DNA from: UBA6136 sp044350805
GTDB taxonomy: Bacteria; Pseudomonadota; Gammaproteobacteria; Methylococcales; Methylococcaceae
Reading direction: 5' to 3'
DNA length: 64,000 nucleotides
Assembly: GCA_044350805.1 (NCBI GenBank)
Contig: JBILGU010000002.1
Span: 62,001 to 126,000, forward strand
Below are positions 34,579-43,043 of the stretch, in pieces; positions within the stretch are counted from its first letter, which is position 1, and each line of letters begins with the position of its first letter. The notes beneath the pieces were generated by a model. That model saw only the letters and a list, made by a program, of their open reading frames with translations. It searched no databases and was not told where the DNA came from. The translations under genes were made by a program, and so were the position numbers.

Positions 34579-36249
34579 ATGCTGACCAAATTGACTGGCG
34601 GGCGCGTCTATGACCCCGCTCACGGGATCAACGGCGAGGTCCGAGACCTTTACATTCAGGACGGCAAACTGGTCGATCCCGATACTGTCAGCGGGATCAC
34701 CCCGCATCAGGAATTTGATCTTCGCGGCAAGGTCGTGATGTCGGGTGCGATCGATATGCACACCCACATCGGCGGCGGCAAGGTGACCATCGCCCGCAAT
34801 CTCCTCCCTGAGGATCATCGCGAGGACGCGGTGGCCCGCTCAGGTCACAAACGGGCCGGCGCGGGTCGAACCGCCCCCTCAACGCTCACGACCGGTTACC
34901 GGTATGCCGAAATGGGCTATACGGCCGGTTTTGAACCCGCGATTCTTCCGATCAATGCCCGGCAGGCACACATGGAGATGGCGGATGTCCCCCTGATGGA
35001 CGTCGGCGGCTATGCGATGCTCGGAAGCGATGATTTCTTTTTAAGACTCCTCTCTTCAGGGGCCGAGCAATCGGTCATCAATGACTATGTCGCCTGGACC
35101 TTGCATTCCAGTCAGTGCATTGGGATCAAGGTCGTCAATCCCGGCGGGATCAGTGCGTTCAAGTTCAATCAGCGCAAGCTCGATCTCGATGAGGCTCATG
35201 TCCATTACCAGGTGACACCCCGAAAGATCCTGACGACTCTGGCGCGGGCTATCCATGAACTGGGTGTTCCACACCCCTTGCATGTCCATGGCTGCAACCT
35301 CGGGGTGCCGGGGAATGTCGATACAACCCTCAGCACGATCACGGGGATCGAAGGGTTGCCGATGCACTTGACCCATATCCAGTTTCATAGCTACGGAACG
35401 GAAGGCGATCGAAAGTTTTCTTCAGGTGCGGCGCAGATTGCCGAAGCCATCAACAACAATCCCAATGTCACCGTCGATGTCGGCCAGATTCTCTTTGGCC
35501 AGACCGTGACGGCTTCGGGCGATTCGATGATGCAGTATGCCAATCACGGGCATGCGAGCCCCCACAAGTGGGTGTGCATGGACATCGAATGTGACGCGGG
35601 CTGTGGCGTTGTGCCTTTCAAGTACCGCGATCAGAACTTCGTCAATGCCCTCCAGTGGTGTATTGGGCTTGAAATCTTCCTTTTGGCCAATGATCCCTGG
35701 CGGATTTTCCTGACGACTGATCATCCCAATGGCGCGCCTTTTACGACCTATCCCCATTTGATCCGGCTTCTGATGGACAAGGGCTTCCGCAATGACCGTC
35801 TTCAGATGATCAACGCCGATGCCTTGGCGATGAGCACGCTGCTGAGCATCGACCGGGAATATTCACTCTATGAAATCGCCATCATGACGCGGGCCGGTGC
35901 GGCCAAGATCCTGGGCTTAAGGGATCGGGGGCATTTGGGCGCTGGCGCTGCGGCCGACATCACCGTCTACACCGAACAAGAGGACAAGGAAGCCATGTTC
36001 ACGCGTCCCGACTTTGTCTTTAAGGATGGGGAACTGGTGGTCAAGAACGGTGAGGTCGTCAACGTCGTTTGGGGCAACGTCCATACCGTCAAGCCTGATT
36101 TTGACCGGGAGCGGATCGAAAGCCGCCTGAAGCCTTACTTTGACCGGTTCCACACCATGAAGATGGACAATTTCATCATCCGTAACTGGGAGATTGAGGA
36201 CGACGGCCGAAGCAAGATCCTTGTTCATCCCTGCCGCGGACAGGCGTAA
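34579..36249 (+). CDS. fhcA: FhcA, formyltransferase/hydrolase complex subunit A
   Basis: Amidohydrolase subunit that hydrolyses the formyl-cofactor to formate; homologue of FwdA/FmdA. 556 residues, ATG 34579 with AGGA eight nt upstream. Metal-binding H61 and H63 lie in IDMHTHIGGG, and further family blocks are MDVGGYAMLGSDD, GIKVVNPGGISAFKFNQRK, HPLHVHGCNLG, LTHIQFHSYGTEGDRKFSSGA and LTTDHPNGAPFTTYPH, which carry the remaining His and Asp ligands. The last is highly diagnostic. Located 33 bp after fhcB. Confidence 0.96.
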   Translation: MLTKLTGGRVYDPAHGINGEVRDLYIQDGKLVDPDTVSGITPHQEFDLRGKVVMSGAIDMHTHIGGGKVTIARNLLPEDHREDAVARSGHKRAGAGRTAPSTLTTGYRYAEMGYTAGFEPAILPINARQAHMEMADVPLMDVGGYAMLGSDDFFLRLLSSGAEQSVINDYVAWTLHSSQCIGIKVVNPGGISAFKFNQRKLDLDEAHVHYQVTPRKILTTLARAIHELGVPHPLHVHGCNLGVPGNVDTTLSTITGIEGLPMHLTHIQFHSYGTEGDRKFSSGAAQIAEAINNNPNVTVDVGQILFGQTVTASGDSMMQYANHGHASPHKWVCMDIECDAGCGVVPFKYRDQNFVNALQWCIGLEIFLLANDPWRIFLTTDHPNGAPFTTYPHLIRLLMDKGFRNDRLQMINADALAMSTLLSIDREYSLYEIAIMTRAGAAKILGLRDRGHLGAGAAADITVYTEQEDKEAMFTRPDFVFKDGELVVKNGEVVNVVWGNVHTVKPDFDRERIESRLKPYFDRFHTMKMDNFIIRNWEIEDDGRSKILVHPCRGQA

Positions 36250-36279
36250 GGCACCGGAATCAGGGGAGAGAAGAAAACC

Positions 36280-37176
36280 ATGCAGATCAACGGTGTCACC
36301 ATTGATGAAACCTTCGCGGAAGCTTTTCCGATGAAGGGAACCCGGGTCATTATTACGGCGCAGAATGCCCGTTGGGCCCGGATCGCGGCCGAATCCATGA
36401 CGGGCTTTGCGACCTCGGTCATTGCCTGTGGCTGTGAGGCCGGCATCGAGCGGGAACTTACACCGGAGGAAACCCCAGATGGGCGTCCAGGCTTTGCGGT
36501 GTTGCTTTTTGCCATGGGCGGAAAGACCTTGGCCAAGCAGCTTGAAACCCGGGCCGGCCAGTGCGTGTTGACTGCGCCGACGAGCGCCCTTTTTTCAGGG
36601 CTTGAGGGGGGAGCCAAGATTGCCCTGGGCAAAAACTTAAGGTTCTTTGGCGATGGCTTCCAGACCTCTAAAAAGATCGGCGCCAAACGCTATTGGCGGG
36701 TCCCCGTGATGGACGGGGAGTTTCTCTGTGAAGAAACCACAGGGGTTACTGAATCCGTCGGCGGCGGTAACTTCCTGATTCTGGCCAAGAGCCAGCCACA
36801 GGCCCTTGCGGCCTGCGAAGTGGCCATTGAAGCCATGCGCAAGGTCGAGAACGTGATCATGCCGTTCCCGGGAGGCGTGGTGCGTTCCGGTTCCAAAGTG
36901 GGCTCCAAATACAAGGCGCTCAATGCCTCGACCAACGATGCCTTTTGCCCAACACTGAAGGGCCAGACGCGGACCCAGCTTGGTCCTGAGATTGAATCCG
37001 TCATGGAAATCGTCATCGACGGACTTTCTGCAGACGATATTCGAACGGCGATGAAGGTCGGGATTGAGGCCGCCTGTGCCCTCGGATCTGACCACGGTAT
37101 CCAGAGAATCAGCGCCGGAAATTACGGCGGCAAGCTGGGTCCCTTCCTTTTTCCGCTACACGAGATCCTCGCATGA
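36280..37176 (+). CDS. fhcD: FhcD, formylmethanofuran:H4MPT formyltransferase-type subunit
   Basis: Transfers the formyl group from formyl-H4MPT to the methanofuran-like cofactor; homologue of archaeal Ftr. 298 residues, full length. INGVTIDETFAEAFPMKGTRVIITA, EETTGVTESVGGGNFLILAK, VIMPFPGGVVRSGSKVGSKYKAL and SAGNYGGKLGPFLFPLHEIL are characteristic. 30 bp after fhcA. It overlaps fhcC as ATGA. Confidence 0.96.
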   Translation: MQINGVTIDETFAEAFPMKGTRVIITAQNARWARIAAESMTGFATSVIACGCEAGIERELTPEETPDGRPGFAVLLFAMGGKTLAKQLETRAGQCVLTAPTSALFSGLEGGAKIALGKNLRFFGDGFQTSKKIGAKRYWRVPVMDGEFLCEETTGVTESVGGGNFLILAKSQPQALAACEVAIEAMRKVENVIMPFPGGVVRSGSKVGSKYKALNASTNDAFCPTLKGQTRTQLGPEIESVMEIVIDGLSADDIRTAMKVGIEAACALGSDHGIQRISAGNYGGKLGPFLFPLHEILA

Positions 37177-38006
37177 GCACGCTCACTTTAACTTTGCGTC
37201 AATCTTCTCAACAACGCATTGACGTCTCGAGCTTGTTGCCGGAAGCCCTGGCCAACCAGTCTTTGGAGGCGATCTCTGCCATGACCCTCCCGGTTGGAAA
37301 TCGGGAGCTTACCGTCGGCGAACTCTTTACCCTTGGAGGGGACGCCCAGGCGCTCGATACGCTGGTATTTCAGGGTGACACCGCGTCACTGAATGCCGTC
37401 GGCAAGGGGATGCGTCAGGGGAGCATCGAAGTGAAGGGCGATGCGGGGAGTTATCTCGGCATGCAGATGCGCGGCGGCACCATTCGGGTTTCTGGATCGA
37501 TTGATGCCTATGGGGCTTGCGAGCTCAAGAATGGTTTTATCGAAATTGGCGGTAATGCCGGGGATTTTCTGGGTGCGAGCCAAATCGGAAATCTCAAGGG
37601 TATGGCGGGTGGTGTCGTTTTGGTCCGGGGCAATGCCCAAGATCGCGTCGGGGACCATCTTCGCCGGGGAATCATCCTGATCGAAGGGAGTGCGGGCGCG
37701 TATTTGGGTTCTCGCATGACGGCGGGAACCATTGCCGTCCTTGGTGAGGTCGGGCCTTATGCGGGGTATGCGATGGGACGGGGAACGCTCCTCCTGGCCA
37801 AGGCCCCAAAATCAATTCTTCCGACATTTCAGGATTGCGGCACTCATTCCTTGGGATTTATTCCGCTCCTTCTTCGAAGCCTCAAGCCCTATGACACGGT
37901 GTTCTTCGATCGTGCTGAGGTTCTAAAGCGGGTTCATCGTTACGCCGGGGACTTTTCAGCGCTGGGCAAAGGGGAAATGCTCATTATGAGCGGGGATAGT
38001 CAATGA
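37173..38006 (+). CDS. fhcC: FhcC, formyltransferase/hydrolase complex subunit C
   Basis: Homologue of FwdC/FmdC and of the glutamate synthase alpha C-terminal beta-helix. 277 residues made mostly of Gly-rich repeats (SIEVKGDAGSYLGMQMRGGTIRV, FIEIGGNAGDFLGA, GIILIEGSAGAYLGSRMTAGTI), a right-handed beta solenoid with a structural role in the complex. It overlaps fhcD by four bases and ends the operon; the next gene converges on it after 13 bp. The window carries none of the other H4MPT genes (fae, mtdB, mch). Confidence 0.95.
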   Translation: MSTLTLTLRQSSQQRIDVSSLLPEALANQSLEAISAMTLPVGNRELTVGELFTLGGDAQALDTLVFQGDTASLNAVGKGMRQGSIEVKGDAGSYLGMQMRGGTIRVSGSIDAYGACELKNGFIEIGGNAGDFLGASQIGNLKGMAGGVVLVRGNAQDRVGDHLRRGIILIEGSAGAYLGSRMTAGTIAVLGEVGPYAGYAMGRGTLLLAKAPKSILPTFQDCGTHSLGFIPLLLRSLKPYDTVFFDRAEVLKRVHRYAGDFSALGKGEMLIMSGDSQ

Positions 38007-38019
38007 TTCTTAGGCAGCC

Positions 38020-38463
38020 TCACTTGTTCATCAACAGCAACTCACATCGGGCCATGGAGTGATCACAGGCAACTTTAGGGTTCTTTGCCACGAAAAAGGA
38101 CTTCTTCCGATAGAGGATGGTTTCAAATTCGCCAGCAAGGGCATCCAGTGTCTCTGAAGATTTATGGCTGTCGCTAAAGACCCATAACTCTGGATCAAAG
38201 CAGACTTTGATTTCGCAGATCCGCGGCAAGTCGCTAGCGGATTTGAAGCGGGGGTTCAGGTCATAGAAGATCTGGGCTTTCGGGTGGGATCTCTGGACAA
38301 AAAAAGGTCTTGGTCCATCCATGTAGAGTCGTTCGAAATTTTCATAAAGAAGAACTTCCTCGACGCCCTTTGACCATGCGTCAAGAAAAGAGGCCTTGTC
38401 GATCTGGTGAAACGCCACCACAAACAACAATACTAGGCCAAGGCTACGCAGCAGGATTCCCAC
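38020..38463 (-). CDS. hypothetical protein with N-terminal membrane helix; possible detached C-terminal domain of the GT-C-like gene
   Basis: 147 residues starting GTG 38463 (VGILLRSLGLVLLFVVAFHQID), one membrane helix and then a soluble region with four cysteines (CEIKVC, VACDHSMARC). I do not recognise a family. It overlaps the preceding membrane protein gene by 20 bp in another frame. A GGAG lies four nt before the GTG, so separate coupled translation is possible. Equally, GT-C enzymes often end with a last helix and a periplasmic domain, and this would supply exactly that, so a frameshift splitting one gene is the alternative. Confidence 0.55.
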   Translation of the reverse strand: MGILLRSLGLVLLFVVAFHQIDKASFLDAWSKGVEEVLLYENFERLYMDGPRPFFVQRSHPKAQIFYDLNPRFKSASDLPRICEIKVCFDPELWVFSDSHKSSETLDALAGEFETILYRKKSFFVAKNPKVACDHSMARCELLLMNK

Positions 38464-39607
38464 GGATTCTCCAGGAGTTCATTCCCAAAATGGCCAGAAC
38501 GGGAAAGGCGATCAATCGCAAATTGGTGCTTTGTTTAAATTCGAACAGAAGGACCAGCGGCGTCATCAGGAGTGTGAAAAGCAGCACGCCATTTCGTGTT
38601 TTGTATTCCGTCTTGACCCCTTTCGACAGAATGGCATCGACAGCAATCAGGCCGGTCAACAGAATGACCGCGGCGTAAAGATTGGGGGGAAAGCTCAACG
38701 CCTCCGAAGCCAGTTTTGGAAGTTGATGGATCAGAGAAAACGCCGAGCCTGAGGCCGCATTTTCTGGATCCAGGATGGCTCCGTAGTGAACAAGGTTATA
38801 GACGTTTACCGAAAAGTTCGTGCAGGTCAGGGTTAAGGCCAAGGTCATTAAGGTCTTGTTGCGACGCCAGATCTCGGTGAAATGTCCTTGGAAAAGGGCC
38901 GCAAGACCCAGTGGCAGAATAGCCAATACGGCGCTCAGCTTTGATGCGATGGCCAGTGAGCCAAACAAAAGGAAGATCACCCATTGGGAGGCCTGGGCTT
39001 GGGGGTTGTTCTTGTAGTTCAGGGGTGCAAAGGCCAGCGCAATCAGCGAAAAGTCGAGTGCGAAGAGATCCCCTTTTCCGTGATCAAAGAGTTGCGGGAA
39101 AAGGTGCAGGAGAAGGTAAGTGACAATCGCGAAATAGACAGGGGATCGTCGCTCCTCTGTGATCCTCGATAAACCAATCACCATCAATATGGCCTGCAAT
39201 GTATAGACCAGACGATAGGCGTCCCTGCCCAAGGTGTAGCTGAGACCATAAAAAAAGCTTGGAAGCTTGCTGTAGTCCCAATAGGCTCCTCTCAGTCCAT
39301 GGATCCAATCATAGTAGCTCGGGAGTTCAAAGCTGGCCGCATCCCATCCGATCGATTTACTTCCGGATAACAAAAACGCGATGGCCAATGCGCAGGCATA
39401 GCCTAAAACATTTTCATTCGATCGGATGAAAACCAGAGCCGAGATCAGGATGGTCAAAATCAGTCCGGCGAGAAAAACGAGACCAAGGGCGTTGAGCGCA
39501 AAGAGATAAAGACACGAGAGGCTCAGGCCCAAGGCGATATAAAGGGCCTGATCGGAAAGCCAGGGAAAGCCAGATTTTCTCAACATAAAGCGGGGGTTTT
39601 GGCTCAT
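38444..39607 (-). CDS. multi-pass membrane protein, GT-C glycosyltransferase-like
   Basis: 387 residues from ATG 39607, which overlaps the UbiA-like stop as ATGA. About ten hydrophobic helices. The first large loop contains GWDAASFELPSYYDWIHGLRGAYWDYSK, with acidic residues where GT-C enzymes keep their catalytic Asp/Glu, so a lipid-phosphate-sugar-dependent transferase is plausible. It is coupled to the decaprenyl-phosphate phosphoribosyltransferase gene, which points to a polyprenyl-phospho-pentose donor. No named family is recognised with certainty. It may continue into the overlapping 38020-38463 frame. Confidence 0.65.
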   Translation of the reverse strand: MSQNPRFMLRKSGFPWLSDQALYIALGLSLSCLYLFALNALGLVFLAGLILTILISALVFIRSNENVLGYACALAIAFLLSGSKSIGWDAASFELPSYYDWIHGLRGAYWDYSKLPSFFYGLSYTLGRDAYRLVYTLQAILMVIGLSRITEERRSPVYFAIVTYLLLHLFPQLFDHGKGDLFALDFSLIALAFAPLNYKNNPQAQASQWVIFLLFGSLAIASKLSAVLAILPLGLAALFQGHFTEIWRRNKTLMTLALTLTCTNFSVNVYNLVHYGAILDPENAASGSAFSLIHQLPKLASEALSFPPNLYAAVILLTGLIAVDAILSKGVKTEYKTRNGVLLFTLLMTPLVLLFEFKQSTNLRLIAFPVLAILGMNSWRIRGNPAA

Positions 39608-40485
39608 GTGGGCCAAAGCGAAAATGCGCAAGCAAACAGCCAAAGGATAACGGTGAGCAGCAGTTGCCAGTCACCCATCAGGGCATCCGTTGGTGACTCA
39701 CCGTTGTCCAGAGAGTCAACGACGAACCAGTAGCGGAAAAGGCCAAACAAGACCAATGGAATGCTGATGACCAGCTCTGGTCGGCTCGACATGACAAAAA
39801 GGCTGTAGAAAATCAGGGCGCCCGTGGCGGACATTTCAGCATATCGATCGACCAAAGCGACGGAATAACTCTCGAGCACCTTCCTGCCTTGAGAGCCGGA
39901 TTGGCTAAGTTCCTGTCGACGCTTAACGGCTGCCAGGTAAAGTGCCAGGCAAAGCGTGGTGATAAACATCCAGGAGGACACGGGAACATCAAGCGCCATG
40001 GCCCCGGCGTACACCCGAAGAACGAATCCGATCGCAATGGTAAAGATATCAATGACCGGTTGGTGTTTGAGGATAAAAGTGTAGGCCAGATTCAACACCA
40101 GGTAGGCCAGAATCACGAGGATGACCTTGGGTAATAAAAACCAACCACAGGCCAGCATCCCGTAGAGGGTGAATAGGAGGATCAGGGCGCTTTGCGGCGA
40201 GACCAGCCCGCTGGCCAGCGGGCGTGTTTTCGATTTTTTGGGGTGCTGTCGATCTCGATCAATGTCATGAAGGTCATTGATGATGTAGGTCGCCGATGCT
40301 GCGATCGAAAAAAGAAGGGTAGCCAAAAGCGTCTGCTCAATGGCGATGGGGTCAAGAAATTTGCCGGCGAAAATCAGTGGCGCCACCACGAAACCATTTT
40401 TGATCCATTGTTTGGGACGGATCAGTCGGATCAATCCGAAGGTTTTCTGAGGGAGTGAGTGACCTGCTGAGCTATAATTCGCCAT
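39604..40485 (-). CDS. decaprenyl-phosphate phosphoribosyltransferase-like UbiA-family enzyme
   Basis: UbiA-superfamily prenyltransferase of the DPPR synthase type (mycobacterial Rv3806c), which transfers 5-phosphoribose from PRPP to polyprenyl phosphate, the entry to decaprenylphosphoryl-arabinose. 293 residues from ATG 40485. RLIRPKQWIKNGFVVAPLIF, then YIINDLHDIDRDRQHPKKSKTRPLASG with the NDxxDxxxD metal motif, is diagnostic of this branch, as are NLAYTFILKHQPVIDIF and RRQELSQSG. About eight membrane helices. It lies back to back (15 bp) with the gtrA-dprE1-dprE2 operon, completing the pathway. An in-frame extension to 40578 runs into the opposite gene and is unlikely. Confidence 0.88.
   Translation of the reverse strand: MANYSSAGHSLPQKTFGLIRLIRPKQWIKNGFVVAPLIFAGKFLDPIAIEQTLLATLLFSIAASATYIINDLHDIDRDRQHPKKSKTRPLASGLVSPQSALILLFTLYGMLACGWFLLPKVILVILAYLVLNLAYTFILKHQPVIDIFTIAIGFVLRVYAGAMALDVPVSSWMFITTLCLALYLAAVKRRQELSQSGSQGRKVLESYSVALVDRYAEMSATGALIFYSLFVMSSRPELVISIPLVLFGLFRYWFVVDSLDNGESPTDALMGDWQLLLTVILWLFACAFSLWPT
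40473..40478 (+). promoter_or_regulatory. -10 element candidate for gtrA-dprE1-dprE2
   Basis: Perfect TATAAT 22 bp before GTG 40501, inside the start of the divergent UbiA-like gene; no matching -35. A start near 40485 would still leave GGGGAG (five nt before the GTG) in the transcript. Confidence 0.4.
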
Positions 40486-40500
40486 ATTTGGGGAGATACC

Positions 40501-40914
40501 GTGATCGCTTCGATAAAACTGGCCATACGATACGCGATCCTCGCCGGTGTCGCTACCGTGGCTAATATCGCCTCCCAAGAGGGATCACTTCGCCTGTATC
40601 AGGAAGAATACAGTATTCCGCTGTCTGTTTTTGTCGGTACTTTAGTCGGCCTTTTCGTCAAGTATGTTCTGGATAAGCGTTTCATTTTTCGCTTCAAAGC
40701 CAAAAACCGTCGCCACGATGGCGGTATTTTCATTCTTTATACCGTTATGGGACTTCTGACGACCGTCATTTTTTGGGGTACAGAGTTTTTATTCCAGTAC
40801 CTTTACGGTACGCGGGAGATGCGTTACCTCGGTGGAGTCATTGGGCTCACCCTGGGGTATTTGACGAAATATCAATTGGATAAGCGTTACGTCTTTCGAG
40901 TGAGCTCAAGGTGA
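40501..40914 (+). CDS. GtrA-like small membrane protein
   Basis: 137 residues with four membrane helices, GtrA/DPMS2-like family. The repeated motif KYVLDKRFIF and KYQLDKRYVF is characteristic. GTG 40501 is preceded by GGGGAG. GtrA relatives move or present polyprenyl-phosphate sugars; in mycobacteria the GtrA-like Rv3789 sits beside dprE1 and has been linked to decaprenylphosphoryl-arabinose. It overlaps the DprE1-like gene as GTGA, so the same gene neighbourhood is reproduced here. Confidence 0.85.
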   Translation: MIASIKLAIRYAILAGVATVANIASQEGSLRLYQEEYSIPLSVFVGTLVGLFVKYVLDKRFIFRFKAKNRRHDGGIFILYTVMGLLTTVIFWGTEFLFQYLYGTREMRYLGGVIGLTLGYLTKYQLDKRYVFRVSSR

Positions 40915-42212
40915 GGCGAATCCTTTCCTGGGGGCGACTGAGTGCAGATCTGCATGCCGTCCGTCCGTTACCCGAACCCGAGCGGTTGAATGGTTTTTTT
41001 GCCTCGGGAGAATTACCCGGGCTTGCTTATGGCTTGGGCCGCAGTTACGGGGATGTCTGTCTCAATTCCGGCGGAAATCTCTGGGTCACCAGCGGTCTGG
41101 ACCATCTTCGTCAGTTTGATGAGGACACCGGTCGTCTGGTAGTCGAAGCGGGGGTCAAGCTCCAGGACATTCAGCGACTTTTGGTCCCGAGAGGATGGAT
41201 GCTTCCCGTGACGCCGGGAACCCAGATGCTGACCGTGGGCGGCGCCATTGCCAATGACGTTCATGGGAAAAATCATCATGTCCGGGGTTCCTTCGGCGAT
41301 CATGTGAGATGGCTGCATCTGCTTCGGACTGACGGCGAGCCGATTCTCTGTAGCCCGGATCATTGCCCGGAGTGGTTCCATGCGACGATCGGGGGGCTCG
41401 GTTTGACGGGGGTGATCGTTGCAGCCGAGCTTCAACTCAAAAGGGTCTTCGGGCCGTGGCTTGAAGCCGAAACCCTCCCTTACCGAGGTTTAGACCGGTT
41501 TTTTGAGCTGGCTGATGCGTCTGAGGCGGACTGGGAGCACACGGTCTCATGGATTGATTGCCTTTCAGGCGTTCAAAGCAAAGGCCTTTTTATGCGGGCC
41601 AATCCTATCCATCGGACCCAAGGTCCCTTACCGGGAAAAAGGAAACGCTCGGTCCCTTTTGTTCCTCCGTTTTCCTTGGTGAATCGCCTCACTTTATTTC
41701 CGTTTAACTTCGCCTATTACGGCATGGGGCGGTTACGTGCAGGAAGAAAGGTGGTGCATTACGAGCCATTTTTTTATCCTCTGGATAACCTTCTGAACTG
41801 GAATCGCATGTACGGTCCCAAGGGTTTTTATCAATACCAGAGCGTGGTGCCACGAGAAAATGCACTTGAGGCGACACGGGACATGCTGCAAGCCATCAGC
41901 CGTTCGGGTGAGGGCTCCTTTCTGGCTGTTCTTAAGACATTCGGGGATCGTAAATCCCCGGGGCTCATGAGTTTTGCTCGTCCGGGGGTTACCCTCGCGC
42001 TCGACTTTCCGAACCGGAACGAGCGGACATATCGTCTCTTTGAACGGCTGGATTCGATCGTTATGGAAGCACGAGGGGCGATCTATCCGGCCAAGGATGC
42101 TCGCATGCCGCGCGCGCTTTTCGAGGCGGGATACCCCTATTTGAATGAGTTTTTAAAGTTTCGGGACCCTGGTATCAGTTCCGGTTTCTCACGCCGTCTT
42201 TTCGGGAGTTAA
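40911..42212 (+). CDS. DprE1-like decaprenylphosphoryl-ribose oxidase
   Basis: FAD-dependent oxidase that converts decaprenylphosphoryl-ribose to the 2-keto intermediate. 433 residues, GTG 40911. The FAD-binding PCMH domain shows LAYGLGRSYGDVCLNSGG, GVKLQDIQRLLVPRGWMLPVTPGTQMLTVGGAIANDVHGKNHH and GSFGDHVRWL; the HGKNHH sequence is typical of the DprE1 branch. The C-terminal half carries FYQYQSVVPRENALEA and LALDFPNRNE. It is followed three bases later by the DprE2-like gene. DprE1 is the benzothiazinone target in mycobacteria; whether the reactive Cys is conserved here I cannot tell. Confidence 0.92.
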   Translation: MRRILSWGRLSADLHAVRPLPEPERLNGFFASGELPGLAYGLGRSYGDVCLNSGGNLWVTSGLDHLRQFDEDTGRLVVEAGVKLQDIQRLLVPRGWMLPVTPGTQMLTVGGAIANDVHGKNHHVRGSFGDHVRWLHLLRTDGEPILCSPDHCPEWFHATIGGLGLTGVIVAAELQLKRVFGPWLEAETLPYRGLDRFFELADASEADWEHTVSWIDCLSGVQSKGLFMRANPIHRTQGPLPGKRKRSVPFVPPFSLVNRLTLFPFNFAYYGMGRLRAGRKVVHYEPFFYPLDNLLNWNRMYGPKGFYQYQSVVPRENALEATRDMLQAISRSGEGSFLAVLKTFGDRKSPGLMSFARPGVTLALDFPNRNERTYRLFERLDSIVMEARGAIYPAKDARMPRALFEAGYPYLNEFLKFRDPGISSGFSRRLFGS

Positions 42213-42214
42213 AC

Positions 42215-42970
42215 GTGAAAGCAACAAAACGCATCGTCATTGTCGGTGCCACCTCTGCAATCGCTGAGCATTGCGCAAGACTTTGGGCCGACGAGGGAAA
42301 GGCGGAGTTCATTCTGATTGGACGCATGGACGCGCGGCTCCAGCGAGTGGCCTCCGATCTCGGGGTGCGTTATCCCCACGCTGGACTGACCTGCCTGACG
42401 GTTGCTGATTTCAGCGATCCTTTGGCAATAAAAGCCTGCATGGAGGGGGTGTATGCCCAGGGGCCGATTGACCTCGCCCTCATTGCGCATGGCTCACTGC
42501 CCTCACAGACGGATTGCCAGAAGGATCTGAGTCTTTGTCGTGAAACCCTGATCGTGAATGGCGTTTCCCCATCGCTTTGGGCTGAGGCAGTTGCCGGCGT
42601 GATGACACAACAGAATCATGGCACCTTGGTCCTGATTGGGTCTGTTGCCGGGGATCGCGGGCGACGTTCTAACTATGTCTATGGGGCATCAAAAGGGCTA
42701 GTCACTCGCTATGCACAGGGCCTTCAACATCGGTTTGCCGGGACCCCAGTCAAGGTCATCCTTGTCAAACCGGGCCCAACGGATACCCCGATGACCGCAG
42801 ACTTTAAGGCCAAAGGGATGAAGCTTGCCTCTGTGGAGGATGTCGCGAAGTCCATTATCTCAGGGGTGGCTGCGGGGAAAACTGTCATCTACGCCCCAGG
42901 AAAATGGGGGCTGATAATGATGGTCATTCGTCATTTGCCCAGTATCATCTTCAATCGGATGAATATTTAA
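42215..42970 (+). CDS. DprE2-like short-chain reductase
   Basis: 251-residue SDR that reduces the 2-keto intermediate to decaprenylphosphoryl-arabinose. Start GTG 42215 with GGGAG six nt before it. The NAD-binding glycine motif is degenerate, IVIVGATSAIAEHCARLWA, as in DprE2 relatives; VLIGSVAGDRG and YVYGASKG carry the catalytic Ser and Tyr-x-x-x-Lys. A C-terminal hydrophobic stretch (GLIMMVIRHLPSIIF) suggests membrane association, fitting a lipid substrate. Directly follows the DprE1-like gene. Confidence 0.92.
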   Translation: MKATKRIVIVGATSAIAEHCARLWADEGKAEFILIGRMDARLQRVASDLGVRYPHAGLTCLTVADFSDPLAIKACMEGVYAQGPIDLALIAHGSLPSQTDCQKDLSLCRETLIVNGVSPSLWAEAVAGVMTQQNHGTLVLIGSVAGDRGRRSNYVYGASKGLVTRYAQGLQHRFAGTPVKVILVKPGPTDTPMTADFKAKGMKLASVEDVAKSIISGVAAGKTVIYAPGKWGLIMMVIRHLPSIIFNRMNI

Positions 42971-43043
42971 TTATCGGGAGTCTGCCGAGTTTTACTCAAG
43001 ACTTGAGGGAGAACCCCGTCCGCTTTTCAAGTAGGTTTATTTG

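Noticed and set aside
42994..43006. CTCAAG-A-CTTGAG palindrome before the first GT-C-like gene
   Set aside because: Single-base centre cannot form a hairpin and no T-run follows; a protein-binding site cannot be argued from one copy.
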